From IMG/VR virus record IMGVR_UViG_3300025817_000002, positions 1-22,548 of that record: a stretch of 22,548 bases of DNA, one strand, 5' to 3'. The position numbers were made by a program, and so were the translations under genes. Source of the stretch: a virus. Shown piece by piece: positions 1 to 5,310 of the stretch (positions within the stretch are counted from its first letter, which is position 1; each line of letters opens with the position of its first letter). The notes under the pieces were generated by a model, which saw only the letters and a list, made by a program, of their open reading frames with translations, was not told the DNA's origin and did not search any database.

Positions 1-1216
1 AGGCCCACTCGTAGCGGTCAATCTGGCCCGTGCTTTCGCTCTTGAACGCGACTTCCTGACCCGCTTTCGCCGTGTCCGGTGCGTTAATGACGGCGACGGG
101 TGGCTCTGGCGTGGGTTCTGGTTCCGGCTTCAACGCGGCGATGTAGTGCGGCACGAAGTCCACAGGCTGCAAATCAAATAGTTTCCAGGCATCGGAATTA
201 TGCTCGCCGTATTGGAACCATGCCGCGCCCTGCACCATCGGCACCTTGCGAAGCTGGGCATCAGCGTAAGCCATTTGTTTGCCGAGAATTTCCTCGTGAT
301 TAGAGAATCCCCATTCATCCCAGATTTTGCGCGTCTGTACAATGCCGCGCGGGGTGTAGGTGTTGCTGTAATATGGCGTCAGGCTTTGGCGTCCGGCGTC
401 ATCATAGCCGAACTCCGTAATGAAGATCGGAATATTGCCGCCGCCCGTTTCGTTGATGTAGTGATGATCGCGCAGGATGCGAAAAGCGAGCCAGCTTGAG
501 AGGTCGCCGTTGCCCCGGTCGTTGAACCGCGCGGCCTCGTAGACCTCAACATTGTTCAGGTACGCCTTGGGGTGTTTGGCGAGCGGTTTGGATTCCCCGT
601 CCTGGCTGACGGCCTGCACTTCGCCATGCCACAATTCCAGCAGGCCACCCGCGTAGGCGTGGTAGCCCAGCCCGCCGCCGCAATTATGCAGCGTTTGGTA
701 TAGCCCCATCTCTTGAAAAAGTTGGAAGTGTTCAAAATTGGATTTGCCCACGCCGTCATTGATGACGACTGACTTTAAGCCAAGACGGTTCCATGAACGC
801 TCAGCGCGTTCTTGTTCCCAGTCCACAAATTCGCGGCCAATGCCAACCTCGTTGTGGCCCTGTATCCAAATATTCGGCAGGCCGCGCAGCGTATCAAGAA
901 AGCGTTGCATCTTCCCGCCGTCCAGATTGAGCCAGTTGTCCCACGCACGATTCAGGTCGAAATTAACCTTCCCGGCCTCGCTGTCAGTTGCACTGGCCTG
1001 AAATTCGCCAAAGTTGTCCGGCTTGCCCAAATCCTCCCACCAGGGACGCACCACCCACTTGATGCCGCGCCAGCTTTGGGCGATGCTCTGGGCATAGCCA
1101 GCATTGTCCAATGTGACGAAACAGACACAGGTTGCAGGTTGCAGCTTGTCCAAAATGGGGTCGATCTCCGCGCGGGGCGGGTTGTTCATAATGTGTAAGC
1201 CGATTAGATTACTCAT
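1..1216 (-). CDS. Clan GH-A-like glycoside hydrolase with PKD-like domain (partial, C-terminus beyond window)
   Basis: The reading frame opens at ATG 1216 and stays open for 405 codons to the window edge, so the C-terminus is missing. Residues 1-360 look like a TIM-barrel hydrolase of clan GH-A: IWIQGHNEVG puts a candidate acid/base Glu at 123 after Asn122, YHAY lies near 185-189, and IFITEFGYDD puts a candidate nucleophile Glu at 268. A Pro/Glu linker (about 363-373) leads into a PKD-like beta domain (PVAVINAP, then an RYEWA motif at the edge). There is no signal peptide. The start overlaps the stop of the SH3 lipoprotein gene by ATGA, and a holin-like gene lies just before that, so a lysis or envelope-degrading role is inferred. 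The exact GH family and substrate cannot be told. It could instead be a virion-associated depolymerase. Confidence 0.8.
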   Translation of the reverse strand, partial: MSNLIGLHIMNNPPRAEIDPILDKLQPATCVCFVTLDNAGYAQSIAQSWRGIKWVVRPWWEDLGKPDNFGEFQASATDSEAGKVNFDLNRAWDNWLNLDGGKMQRFLDTLRGLPNIWIQGHNEVGIGREFVDWEQERAERSWNRLGLKSVVINDGVGKSNFEHFQLFQEMGLYQTLHNCGGGLGYHAYAGGLLELWHGEVQAVSQDGESKPLAKHPKAYLNNVEVYEAARFNDRGNGDLSSWLAFRILRDHHYINETGGGNIPIFITEFGYDDAGRQSLTPYYSNTYTPRGIVQTRKIWDEWGFSNHEEILGKQMAYADAQLRKVPMVQGAAWFQYGEHNSDAWKLFDLQPVDFVPHYIAALKPEPEPTPEPPVAVINAPDTAKAGQEVAFKSESTGQIDRYEWA

Positions 1217-1743
1217 GGATACTCCGTTAGATAATACGTACCGCTGTCGATATGAAACTCTGCGACCCACTCCCCGGTAGCATCGATCTTGCGCCACCAG
1301 AAACCGTCCGCCACTTCAACGCCCGGCGTGACCGCCAGGATCGTGCCCGGCGGGGCGGTGTCCACAATCGCGCAACTCGTGCCCGCGCACGCGCGGATAT
1401 TCAGCGGGAGCGTGGTATTGACTCGCATGTGCTGCAACGGCTCCGGTGTCGGTGTGGGCCGCAGCGTGCGCGTGGGCAGTGCGACGGTGGTGCGGGTCGG
1501 CGTGGGCGGTTCCGGGGTCTTCGTGGTGGGCGGCTTGCTGGGCAGCGTCCCGATGGGCCGGGGCGACGGCGTGATTATGTAAGTCTGCGTTACAGGTGGA
1601 GCTTGCGAGGTTGCCGTCACCCCCGCCATCGTCGGACTCCCGTCAATAGACGGGGTACACGCGGCGACTAAGAATAGGATCGCACACGAGAAGAGCGCCG
1701 CCGCGCGCGAGAGATTAGCTGACAAGTGTGGGCGCTGGTTCAT
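1213..1743 (-). CDS. Lipoprotein with Pro/Thr-rich linker and SH3-like domain
   Basis: The start at MNQRPHL (1743) is preferred over an upstream in-frame start because it puts a normal lipoprotein signal at the N-terminus: a hydrophobic stretch followed by the lipobox LVAAC, cleaved before Cys. After that comes a roughly 70-residue linker rich in Pro and Thr, then a bacterial SH3-like domain with the typical LNIRACAGTSCAIVDTAPPG pattern and a WWRKI...GEWVAEF end. The gene overlaps the end of the upstream holin-like gene by 29 bases and the downstream hydrolase by 4 bases, so all three are probably co-translated. A role in envelope attachment during lysis, or a spanin-like job, is inferred from context only. 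It may also be a host-type surface lipoprotein carried as cargo. Confidence 0.8.
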   Translation of the reverse strand: MNQRPHLSANLSRAAALFSCAILFLVAACTPSIDGSPTMAGVTATSQAPPVTQTYIITPSPRPIGTLPSKPPTTKTPEPPTPTRTTVALPTRTLRPTPTPEPLQHMRVNTTLPLNIRACAGTSCAIVDTAPPGTILAVTPGVEVADGFWWRKIDATGEWVAEFHIDSGTYYLTEYP

Positions 1744-2248
1744 CCGGCGCGAACCACTTTTTGACGCTGTAGGTTCCAAACACAGATAGGGCCAGCAGGA
1801 TGACGGTTACACCAAGTTGGAAATTGTGACTCGGAACCATATCCAACACCTGAGAGGGCGCGGAATTAAACAGGTTGATGCCCCGATTCACGACAACATA
1901 GTAGGCAGCAACAAAAACTCCCGCGTGAATGATGACGGTACGGATTGCTTTGTTCAGGGCATCGTCGCCCGGAAACTGATTCAGAATTCCAGTGACAATC
2001 GGCTTGATGCCTTTCTCAATGACGGCCAACGATACAGCCCCACCCGCCATTGACAACGTGGCGAAGATGGCGAAAATCCACAGGCCGAAATCTTGAAAGT
2101 TATCTGGCGCGGGCGTGGGTTCCTCGACGGCTACAACGGCAGTCGTCACGGGGTCTTTGGCTGCGTCGCCGTCATCCTGTGCGAGCGCGGCCACCGGGGT
2201 ACTGAAAACGAAAAAGGCGACCAGGGCCGCCAGGATCAAGCGTTTCAT
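1715..2248 (-). CDS. Holin-like membrane protein with signal peptide and three membrane segments
   Basis: The 177-residue product begins MKRLILAALVAFFVF and has a signal peptide ending near VAALAQ. An acidic, Pro-rich spacer follows, then three hydrophobic segments: one near FGLWIFAIFATLSMAGG, one near IIHAGVFVAAYYVVV and one near LGVTVILLALSVFG, ending in a short charged tail. Size, topology and position just before the SH3 lipoprotein and glycoside hydrolase suggest a holin, but no family-specific motif was recognised. The start was placed at the signal peptide; an in-frame extension to 2296 adds 16 polar residues and is unlikely. The 81 bases upstream separate it from the divergent plus-strand promoter; no convincing minus-strand promoter was seen there. 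Confidence 0.65.
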   Translation of the reverse strand: MKRLILAALVAFFVFSTPVAALAQDDGDAAKDPVTTAVVAVEEPTPAPDNFQDFGLWIFAIFATLSMAGGAVSLAVIEKGIKPIVTGILNQFPGDDALNKAIRTVIIHAGVFVAAYYVVVNRGINLFNSAPSQVLDMVPSHNFQLGVTVILLALSVFGTYSVKKWFAPDEPAPTLVS

Positions 2249-2329
2249 TGTGTTTCTCCGATTGAACATTTGCAAATGCGCCCGTAGGCTTCGCAAGAAT
2301 TAGAACGGATGAACTAGCCACCCAATTGC

Positions 2330-2358
2330 TTGACTTTGTACGCACAAAGTCATATAAT
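2330..2358 (+). promoter_or_regulatory. Sigma-70-type promoter of the plus-strand unit
   Basis: TTGACT at 2330-2335 and TATAAT at 2353-2358 are separated by exactly 17 bases, which is a near-consensus housekeeping promoter. It reads toward the 46-residue gene starting at 2395, giving a leader of roughly 30 bases. This is the best promoter in the window and the only one reading on the plus strand. Confidence 0.85.
2331..2352. promoter_or_regulatory. Palindromic operator in the promoter spacer
   Basis: TGACTTTGT (2331-2339) and ACAAAGTCA (2344-2352) form a perfect 9-base inverted repeat around ACGC. The palindrome overlaps the -35 box and fills the spacer to the -10 box, so a bound dimer would block RNA polymerase. 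This is the classic layout of a repressor site. The ribbon-helix-helix-like protein encoded at 2613 is a natural candidate binder, by inference only. Confidence 0.75.
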
Positions 2359-2394
2359 GTAAGTATAGTCAAGTAATCAAGAAGGTGAACGAAG

Positions 2395-2535
2395 ATGAAA
2401 CAGTATACAGCGACAATCTCACTCCAACACGCAGACACCATTTTCAATCTGGTGAACACCCTGCGAGCCAATGGCGCAGTCGTCAATACTCACGCCGCGC
2501 ACAAACACGTTATTGTGACGTGGTTCAAAAAATAA
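2395..2535 (+). CDS. Small hypothetical protein, 46 residues
   Basis: The frame runs MKQYTATISLQ to VIVTWFKK. AAGGTG sits about 8 bases before the ATG, and a consensus promoter lies 37 bases upstream. A strong terminator follows 10 bases after the stop. Predicted layout by eye is strand, helix, strand, strand, with basic residues at both ends; there is no signal peptide or membrane segment. The family is not recognised. The complete expression context (promoter, ribosome site, terminator) makes it a real gene despite its size. Its second neighbour on the same strand is a small basic DNA-binding candidate. Confidence 0.75.
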   Translation: MKQYTATISLQHADTIFNLVNTLRANGAVVNTHAAHKHVIVTWFKK

Positions 2536-2545
2536 CGCGGATCAC

Positions 2546-2580
2546 AAAAGCCCCGCCCGAAATCACCCGGCGGGGCTTTT
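2546..2580 (+). terminator. Rho-independent terminator, possibly bidirectional
   Basis: AAAAGCCCCGCC (2546-2557) pairs with GGCGGGGCTTTT (2569-2580) around an 11-base loop. The A-tract and T-tract on the two sides allow termination in either direction. It lies between the two plus-strand genes, so the second gene depends on read-through or its own start signal. Confidence 0.85.
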
Positions 2581-2612
2581 GCATAGTCAAGTAATCTACA
2601 GGAGATTCTACC

Positions 2613-2795
2613 ATGACACGCGACATCTTAGCCTACAAGCGCGGACGCACCGAGCGTTTGTATGCCCGCGCCACACCCGAAGTCAAGCGCCAGCTTGATG
2701 AACTTATCAAGGCGCGCAAGAAAGACGATCCACTCTTTAGCCTCGCCGACTGGATTGCGGAAAAGCTGGCGGAAGAACGCCAGCAAGCGAAATAG
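2613..2795 (+). CDS. Small basic ribbon-helix-helix-like protein, candidate regulator
   Basis: The product has 60 residues. AGGAG lies 8 bases before the ATG. After a basic start (KRGRTERLYARAT) comes a pattern typical of ribbon-helix-helix proteins: one short strand (ERLYARA), a helix (PEVKRQLDELIKARK), a turn, and a second helix (SLADWIAEKLAEE). The family match is by eye and the loop between the helices is long, so this is a candidate. A terminator follows 5 bases after the stop. A role as autorepressor acting on the palindrome at 2331-2352 is inferred from size, charge and context. Confidence 0.7.
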   Translation: MTRDILAYKRGRTERLYARATPEVKRQLDELIKARKKDDPLFSLADWIAEKLAEERQQAK

Positions 2796-2800
2796 TCAAG

Positions 2801-2821
2801 CGCCCCTCCGGGGGCGTTTTT
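2801..2821 (+). terminator. Rho-independent terminator of the plus-strand unit
   Basis: CGCCCC (2801-2806) pairs with GGGGCG (2811-2816) around TCCG and is followed by five T. It closes the plus-strand unit and faces the terminator of the convergent tRNA-like gene. Confidence 0.9.
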
Positions 2822-2854
2822 GTTTCCGCAGGCTTCATTGTCGCCGGAACACAC

Positions 2855-2872
2855 AAAACCCGCCGGAGCGGG
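2855..2872 (-). terminator. Terminator of the tRNA-like transcript
   Basis: On the minus strand CCCGC, loop TCCG, GCGGG (2872-2859) is followed by TTTTG. It lies about 50 bases after the end of the tRNA-like gene and before the convergent plus-strand genes. The stem is only 5 GC pairs, but the T-tract and position support a terminator. Confidence 0.7.
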
Positions 2873-2922
2873 AATTGTGGGGCAGTTTATTCTGTTAGCT
2901 ATGCCCAGCAGTTACGAAGCTG

Positions 2923-3021
2923 TGGGGATGGCAGGAGTCGAACCTGCACGCTGATTAGAAGGAGCGCCCGAAATGGTCGGGTGCGTCTACCAAGCCCGGA
3001 TGGGCATTCCGCCACATCCCC
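2923..3021 (-). tRNA. Type II tRNA-like gene with D-loop hairpin insertion
   Basis: The 99-base sequence has a perfect 7-bp acceptor stem (GGGGATG/CATCCCC plus discriminator A), U8-G9, a D-stem GCG/CGC, a variable arm (CGCT/AGCG, 10-base loop) and a perfect T-arm GCAGG-TTCGACT-CCTGC. CCA is not encoded. The D-loop carries about 13 extra bases compared with tRNA-Leu, forming a mini hairpin GCCC-ATCC-GGGC between GAAT and TGGTAGA. The anticodon arm CCCGACCATTTCGGG gives either a 5-base loop with 5 pairs or a 7-base loop ACCATTT with 4 pairs. In the second case the central triplet is CAT but position 33 is C, not U. Amino acid identity is not assigned. The gene has its own promoter and terminator. 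Confidence 0.75.
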
Positions 3022-3031
3022 ATATGCTTGA

Positions 3032-3040
3032 ATTATAGCA
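3032..3040 (-). promoter_or_regulatory. Extended -10 promoter of the tRNA-like gene
   Basis: On the minus strand TGCTATAAT (3040-3032) is a perfect extended -10 element. Transcription would begin within a few bases of the tRNA 5' end at 3021. No good -35 box is present, which fits an extended -10 promoter. Confidence 0.7.
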
Positions 3041-3051
3041 GAAAACGGGTG

Positions 3052-3297
3052 TCACGCGCCGCCCTGGTCTTGCTTTGCGTCCTCAAAAAATATAAGGACG
3101 GGATAACCCGAAGGAAGGGTTGTTTTAAGCGATTCGCCGCTATCATCGACCAAATGCACTTCGTAGCGCGTGCCCTGTGGCCGTATTAGGACAACCGCAT
3201 ACTCGCGGTCGTTCACATATGTGATAACCCGCTTTTTGTTTTTCGTCCATAACACAGTATCAATAATTTCGTTGGGCGAATATCCTTCTGCTGTCAT
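3052..3297 (-). CDS. Small hypothetical protein, 81 residues
   Basis: The start at MTAEGYS (3297) is preferred: AGGA lies 9 bases upstream, while an in-frame extension would read through the promoter and palindrome. The product is soluble, about 81 residues, with alternating strands (KKRVITYV, YAVVLIRP, YEVHLVDD, YPVLIFFE), suggesting a small beta fold. The family is not recognised. It seems to have its own promoter with a palindrome over the start site, so it is probably expressed apart from the late operon. It ends 11 bases before the promoter element of the tRNA-like gene. Confidence 0.65.
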   Translation of the reverse strand: MTAEGYSPNEIIDTVLWTKNKKRVITYVNDREYAVVLIRPQGTRYEVHLVDDSGESLKTTLPSGYPVLIFFEDAKQDQGGA

Positions 3298-3311
3298 GTG
3301 GTATGATCCTA

Positions 3312-3360
3312 TTGCTATCTGAACAATAGCAATTGTACCACGAAGCCCGTCGATTCTCCA
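3312..3360 (-). promoter_or_regulatory. Candidate promoter with overlapping operator
   Basis: On the minus strand TGGAGA (3360-3355) and TACAAT (3337-3332) are 17 bases apart, an acceptable promoter with a weak -35. Directly after the -10 box, TTGCTAT and ATAGCAA (3332-3326 and 3318-3312) form a perfect 7-base inverted repeat with a 7-base gap, covering the expected start site. This suits a repressor site, or a hairpin in the leader of the 81-residue gene. Confidence 0.5.
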
Positions 3361-3371
3361 TCGCGGGCTTC
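3342..3371. other. Strong hairpin between small genes
   Basis: GAAGCCCG (3342-3349) pairs with CGGGCTTC (3364-3371), with a further CGAT/ATCG inner stem, one bulged base and a 5-base loop. It follows the end of the gene at 3473 and overlaps the -35 region of the next gene. No T-tract follows on either strand, so it is not a typical intrinsic terminator; RNA processing or transcript stabilisation is possible. Confidence 0.55.
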
Positions 3372-3472
3372 TGGTCAATCAGGCAAAAAGATAAAAGATT
3401 ACATTGACAAAGACGTGATTTTCGCGTTAAGGACTAAGGCACGGTAATGAAATTTACCTTGACCTTACTTTT

Positions 3473-3778
3473 TTACGCCTCGTAAAACAGGTCAATGTCA
3501 CCATAGAGATAACAGTCTTTACCCCGAAATCCTACCCAGGTTTTTGACCAGTGCGAAGCATAAGCCATCGCCTGACGGCGCGTGACAACACGCCCGTGAA
3601 AGTCTCCGTTTGGCTGGCGCTCGAATAGGCGCGCGATGCCGAGCGAGTGACCCTGTGAATGTTCCCATTCCCAAAGCAAGAACTTATCCGGCGAATTGTT
3701 TTCGCGCTTTTGCTTCGGCTTCTTTTTGATAAACCGCTTGGCAAGTGGGCCGCTGTAGACTAGTGGTAGTTCCATCAT
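3473..3778 (-). CDS. Hypothetical basic protein, 101 residues
   Basis: The start is placed at the ATGATG at 3778 (MMELPLVYSGP), which has AGAGAGG just upstream and overlaps the stop of the preceding gene as TGATG. Longer in-frame versions reach back into that gene. The N-terminal third is very basic (KRFIKKKPKQKREN). The rest is rich in Trp, Tyr and His (LLWEWEHSQGHS, YASHWSKTWVGFRG) and ends YGDIDLFYEA. The family is not recognised. The start region is a copy of the start region of the gene before it (28-bp repeat). Confidence 0.6.
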   Translation of the reverse strand: MMELPLVYSGPLAKRFIKKKPKQKRENNSPDKFLLWEWEHSQGHSLGIARLFERQPNGDFHGRVVTRRQAMAYASHWSKTWVGFRGKDCYLYGDIDLFYEA

Positions 3779-4007
3779 CACGCCCTCTCTGAACATCCGT
3801 ATTTCCCCGCCCAATACGCCCACAGTTGCGGAGAGATGAAAATCTTCCGATGTGATGCGTCGAAGTTATCGGGCACAAACAAACGCTTTGCGCCGTCGAT
3901 GATCTGTGCGGCCTTTTTGTTAGGGATGCCCAACGCCTTCAATCGAATATACATTTCAACTTCAAACGCTTGCGTTCTATCCATCATCACGCCCTCTCTG
4001 AACATCC
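3771..4007. repeat. 28-bp direct repeat carrying ribosome site and start codons
   Basis: The 28 bases at 3771-3798 are identical to those at 3980-4007, 209 bases apart. On the minus strand each copy reads ATGTTCAGAGAGGGCG then TGATGGA, so each carries the same ribosome site and double ATG used by the gene that follows. Similarity continues a few bases beyond. The proteins encoded after the two copies are not related by eye. Confidence 0.9.
3778..3987 (-). CDS. Hypothetical protein, 69 residues
   Basis: The start is placed at ATGATG 3987 (MMDRTQAFEVEMY), with AGAGAGG 5 to 8 bases upstream; either ATG could be used. The product is a small helical protein. LKALGIPNKKAAQIIDGAKRLFVP could include a helix-turn-helix, but this is not certain. 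Its last residues (GCSERA and stop) are encoded by the second copy of a 28-bp repeat whose first copy forms its own leader, so its C-terminus doubles as the ribosome site of the next gene. The family is not recognised. Confidence 0.6.
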   Translation of the reverse strand: MMDRTQAFEVEMYIRLKALGIPNKKAAQIIDGAKRLFVPDNFDASHRKIFISPQLWAYWAGKYGCSERA

Positions 4008-4832
4008 TTATTTTACCACGCCGGCGCCCGCAAACAGCGGCAGGCTTTCCAGCGGTTCCGCTTCCCGCTTCCGCTTCGGTGCTTTACCGAATTCGGGATG
4101 GACGCGCCGCCGCGCCAGTTCGCAATATTCCGCGCTGGTGTCGCCGCAGATAAACGCGCGCCCGCTAATTTTGGCGGCGACGGCGGTTGTGCCGCTGCCT
4201 GCGAACGGATCAAGGATCAACGCGCCGGGCTGGGTGTAGGTGCGTATGAGGTACTCGAAAAGGGCGACGGGTTTTTGGGTGGGGTGTTTGCCTCGCTCTC
4301 GATTAAAATAAACTACCGAGGTAGGAAAACGGGTTCCATCATTATCATTGCCTGAATGATTAGGCATTGTGTGGAACTTCATCGCACCGCTTCTTTTTCC
4401 GTGTGCCTTATATGGCTTCCCCGTTTTCATCTGCGGAAAATAATCCATTGTTTCAGAAGGCGAGTATGTCGAGGCGGCAGCACTGAAAACCAAAACCTGT
4501 TCATGTGCTATTGCGGGTTGATAGGGCACGTTGTACATTGTCGTTCCCTTCTCTTTTTCCCATACCCATTCATACTTGAACCACGCCTCATTGCTACATG
4601 CCAATTGATGCGCGAACATACCCGCCGCCGTCATCACCACCGCGCCGCGTGGCTTGATGACCCGCTTGAACGCCGCCCACATGTCAGCAAACGGCACGAC
4701 CACATCCCAGCTACACGCCGTCGTGCCATAGGGTACATCTGTGATGAGTAAATCTATGCTATGCTCTGGGATTTGCGCGCACAATTCGAGCGCGTCCATG
4801 CAGTAGGTGTGATTGGGTTGTGGCCGCCACAC
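4008..4832 (-). CDS. DNA adenine N6-methyltransferase, beta class
   Basis: The 274-residue protein would transfer a methyl group from S-adenosylmethionine to adenine in DNA. Catalytic motif IV comes first (LLITDVPYGTTACSWD, residues 28-43), a variable target-recognition stretch follows (about 90-180), then HPTQKPVALFEYLI (183-196, motif X) and the AdoMet loop DPFAGSGTT (208-216). This order is that of beta-class enzymes. Motif IV reads D-V-P-Y-G rather than the common D-P-P-Y; DLPYGTT-type variants are known in phage enzymes. The start is a GTG at 4832 without a clear ribosome site, so the true start is uncertain. No restriction gene is adjacent, so a solitary phage enzyme for evading or altering host restriction is likely. 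Confidence 0.9.
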   Translation of the reverse strand: MWRPQPNHTYCMDALELCAQIPEHSIDLLITDVPYGTTACSWDVVVPFADMWAAFKRVIKPRGAVVMTAAGMFAHQLACSNEAWFKYEWVWEKEKGTTMYNVPYQPAIAHEQVLVFSAAASTYSPSETMDYFPQMKTGKPYKAHGKRSGAMKFHTMPNHSGNDNDGTRFPTSVVYFNRERGKHPTQKPVALFEYLIRTYTQPGALILDPFAGSGTTAVAAKISGRAFICGDTSAEYCELARRRVHPEFGKAPKRKREAEPLESLPLFAGAGVVK

Positions 4833-4867
4833 CGTGACGGCTTTGGAGGGCGGCAGGGCCAGCGCGT

Positions 4868-5089
4868 CTATTCGCTTGCCTCTTTCGGCTGCGGCTTGCT
4901 CTTGTCAGTATCGCCTTCAGCTAAGCACCACAACACAATCCTCACATCATCACCAACGATATTGGCGCATTCACCGACGGGCTTGAATTCTACCCAATCG
5001 CCATTCTCCCTCAACTGCGCGGCGTCGTGCGGCGCAAAACGGCAAAATACATTGTTGTGACTGTCGCGGATTTCAAGCTGAAGTTTCAT
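4868..5089 (-). CDS. Small hypothetical protein, 73 residues; paralogue of upstream gene
   Basis: The ATG at 5089 overlaps the stop of the preceding gene as ATGA. The product begins MKLQLEIRDSHNNVF and ends SKPQPKEASE. The beginning (KLxLEIxD) and the end (PQPKxxSE) match the preceding 74-residue protein, which suggests an old tandem duplication. The centre has diverged. Predicted by eye as beta-rich and soluble with a charged, disordered tail. Function unknown. It lies between the membrane coiled-coil gene and the methyltransferase. Confidence 0.65.
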   Translation of the reverse strand: MKLQLEIRDSHNNVFCRFAPHDAAQLRENGDWVEFKPVGECANIVGDDVRIVLWCLAEGDTDKSKPQPKEASE

Positions 5090-5112
5090 TCGCTTGTCTT
5101 TTTCGGCTGCGG
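4870..5112. repeat. 25-bp imperfect direct repeat at the 3' ends of two small genes
   Basis: Bases 4870-4894 and 5088-5112 match at 23 of 25 positions and lie 218 bases apart. Each copy encodes the shared C-terminal QPK..SE tail of one of the two paralogous small proteins. Confidence 0.85.
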
Positions 5113-5310
5113 CGGGTCGCCATCGGATGGTTTGATTTCGGCGGTGCCGCCTTCGGTCTTGGGCAGTTCGCGGTAAATTCGCAGATTAACAATATCGATG
5201 TTGTGTATCTCGGTTCCCTGCCCCGGTTCCAGTTCGTCAACATTCACCTCGACGGTATGCAACGTCCGACCAGCCTTATCACTGACTTCAATTATCAACT
5301 TCGGTGCCAC
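5086..5310 (-). CDS. Small hypothetical protein, 74 residues; paralogue of downstream gene
   Basis: The start is a GTG at 5310 with GGAAGG-type ribosome site about 8 bases upstream, inside the end of the preceding gene (23-base overlap). The product opens KLIIEVSDKAGRTLHTVEV, is acidic in the middle and ends PPQPKKTSE. It resembles the next gene's product at both ends. Function unknown. Position after the tail genes could point to an accessory virion or host-takeover protein, but nothing in the sequence shows this. Confidence 0.65.
   Translation of the reverse strand: MAPKLIIEVSDKAGRTLHTVEVNVDELEPGQGTEIHNIDIVNLRIYRELPKTEGGTAEIKPSDGDPPQPKKTSE

Larger units (their letters stand above)
2365..2596 (+). 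repeat. 14-bp direct repeat upstream of both plus-strand genes
   Basis: ATAGTCAAGTAATC occurs at 2365-2378 and again at 2583-2596, each just ahead of a ribosome site and start codon. A shorter copy, ATAGTCAAG, is found at 2792-2800 straight after the second gene. AGTCAAG is also present inverted within the promoter (2329-2335). Units between copies are 218 and 209 bases and hold one gene each. Confidence 0.8.

Noticed and set aside
3342-3371. Hairpin as an intrinsic terminator
   Set aside because: The stem is strong but no T-tract follows on either strand, so it was listed only as a hairpin.
3404-3432. TTGACA on the plus strand as a promoter
   Set aside because: No -10 box is found at 16-18 bases and no plus-strand gene follows.
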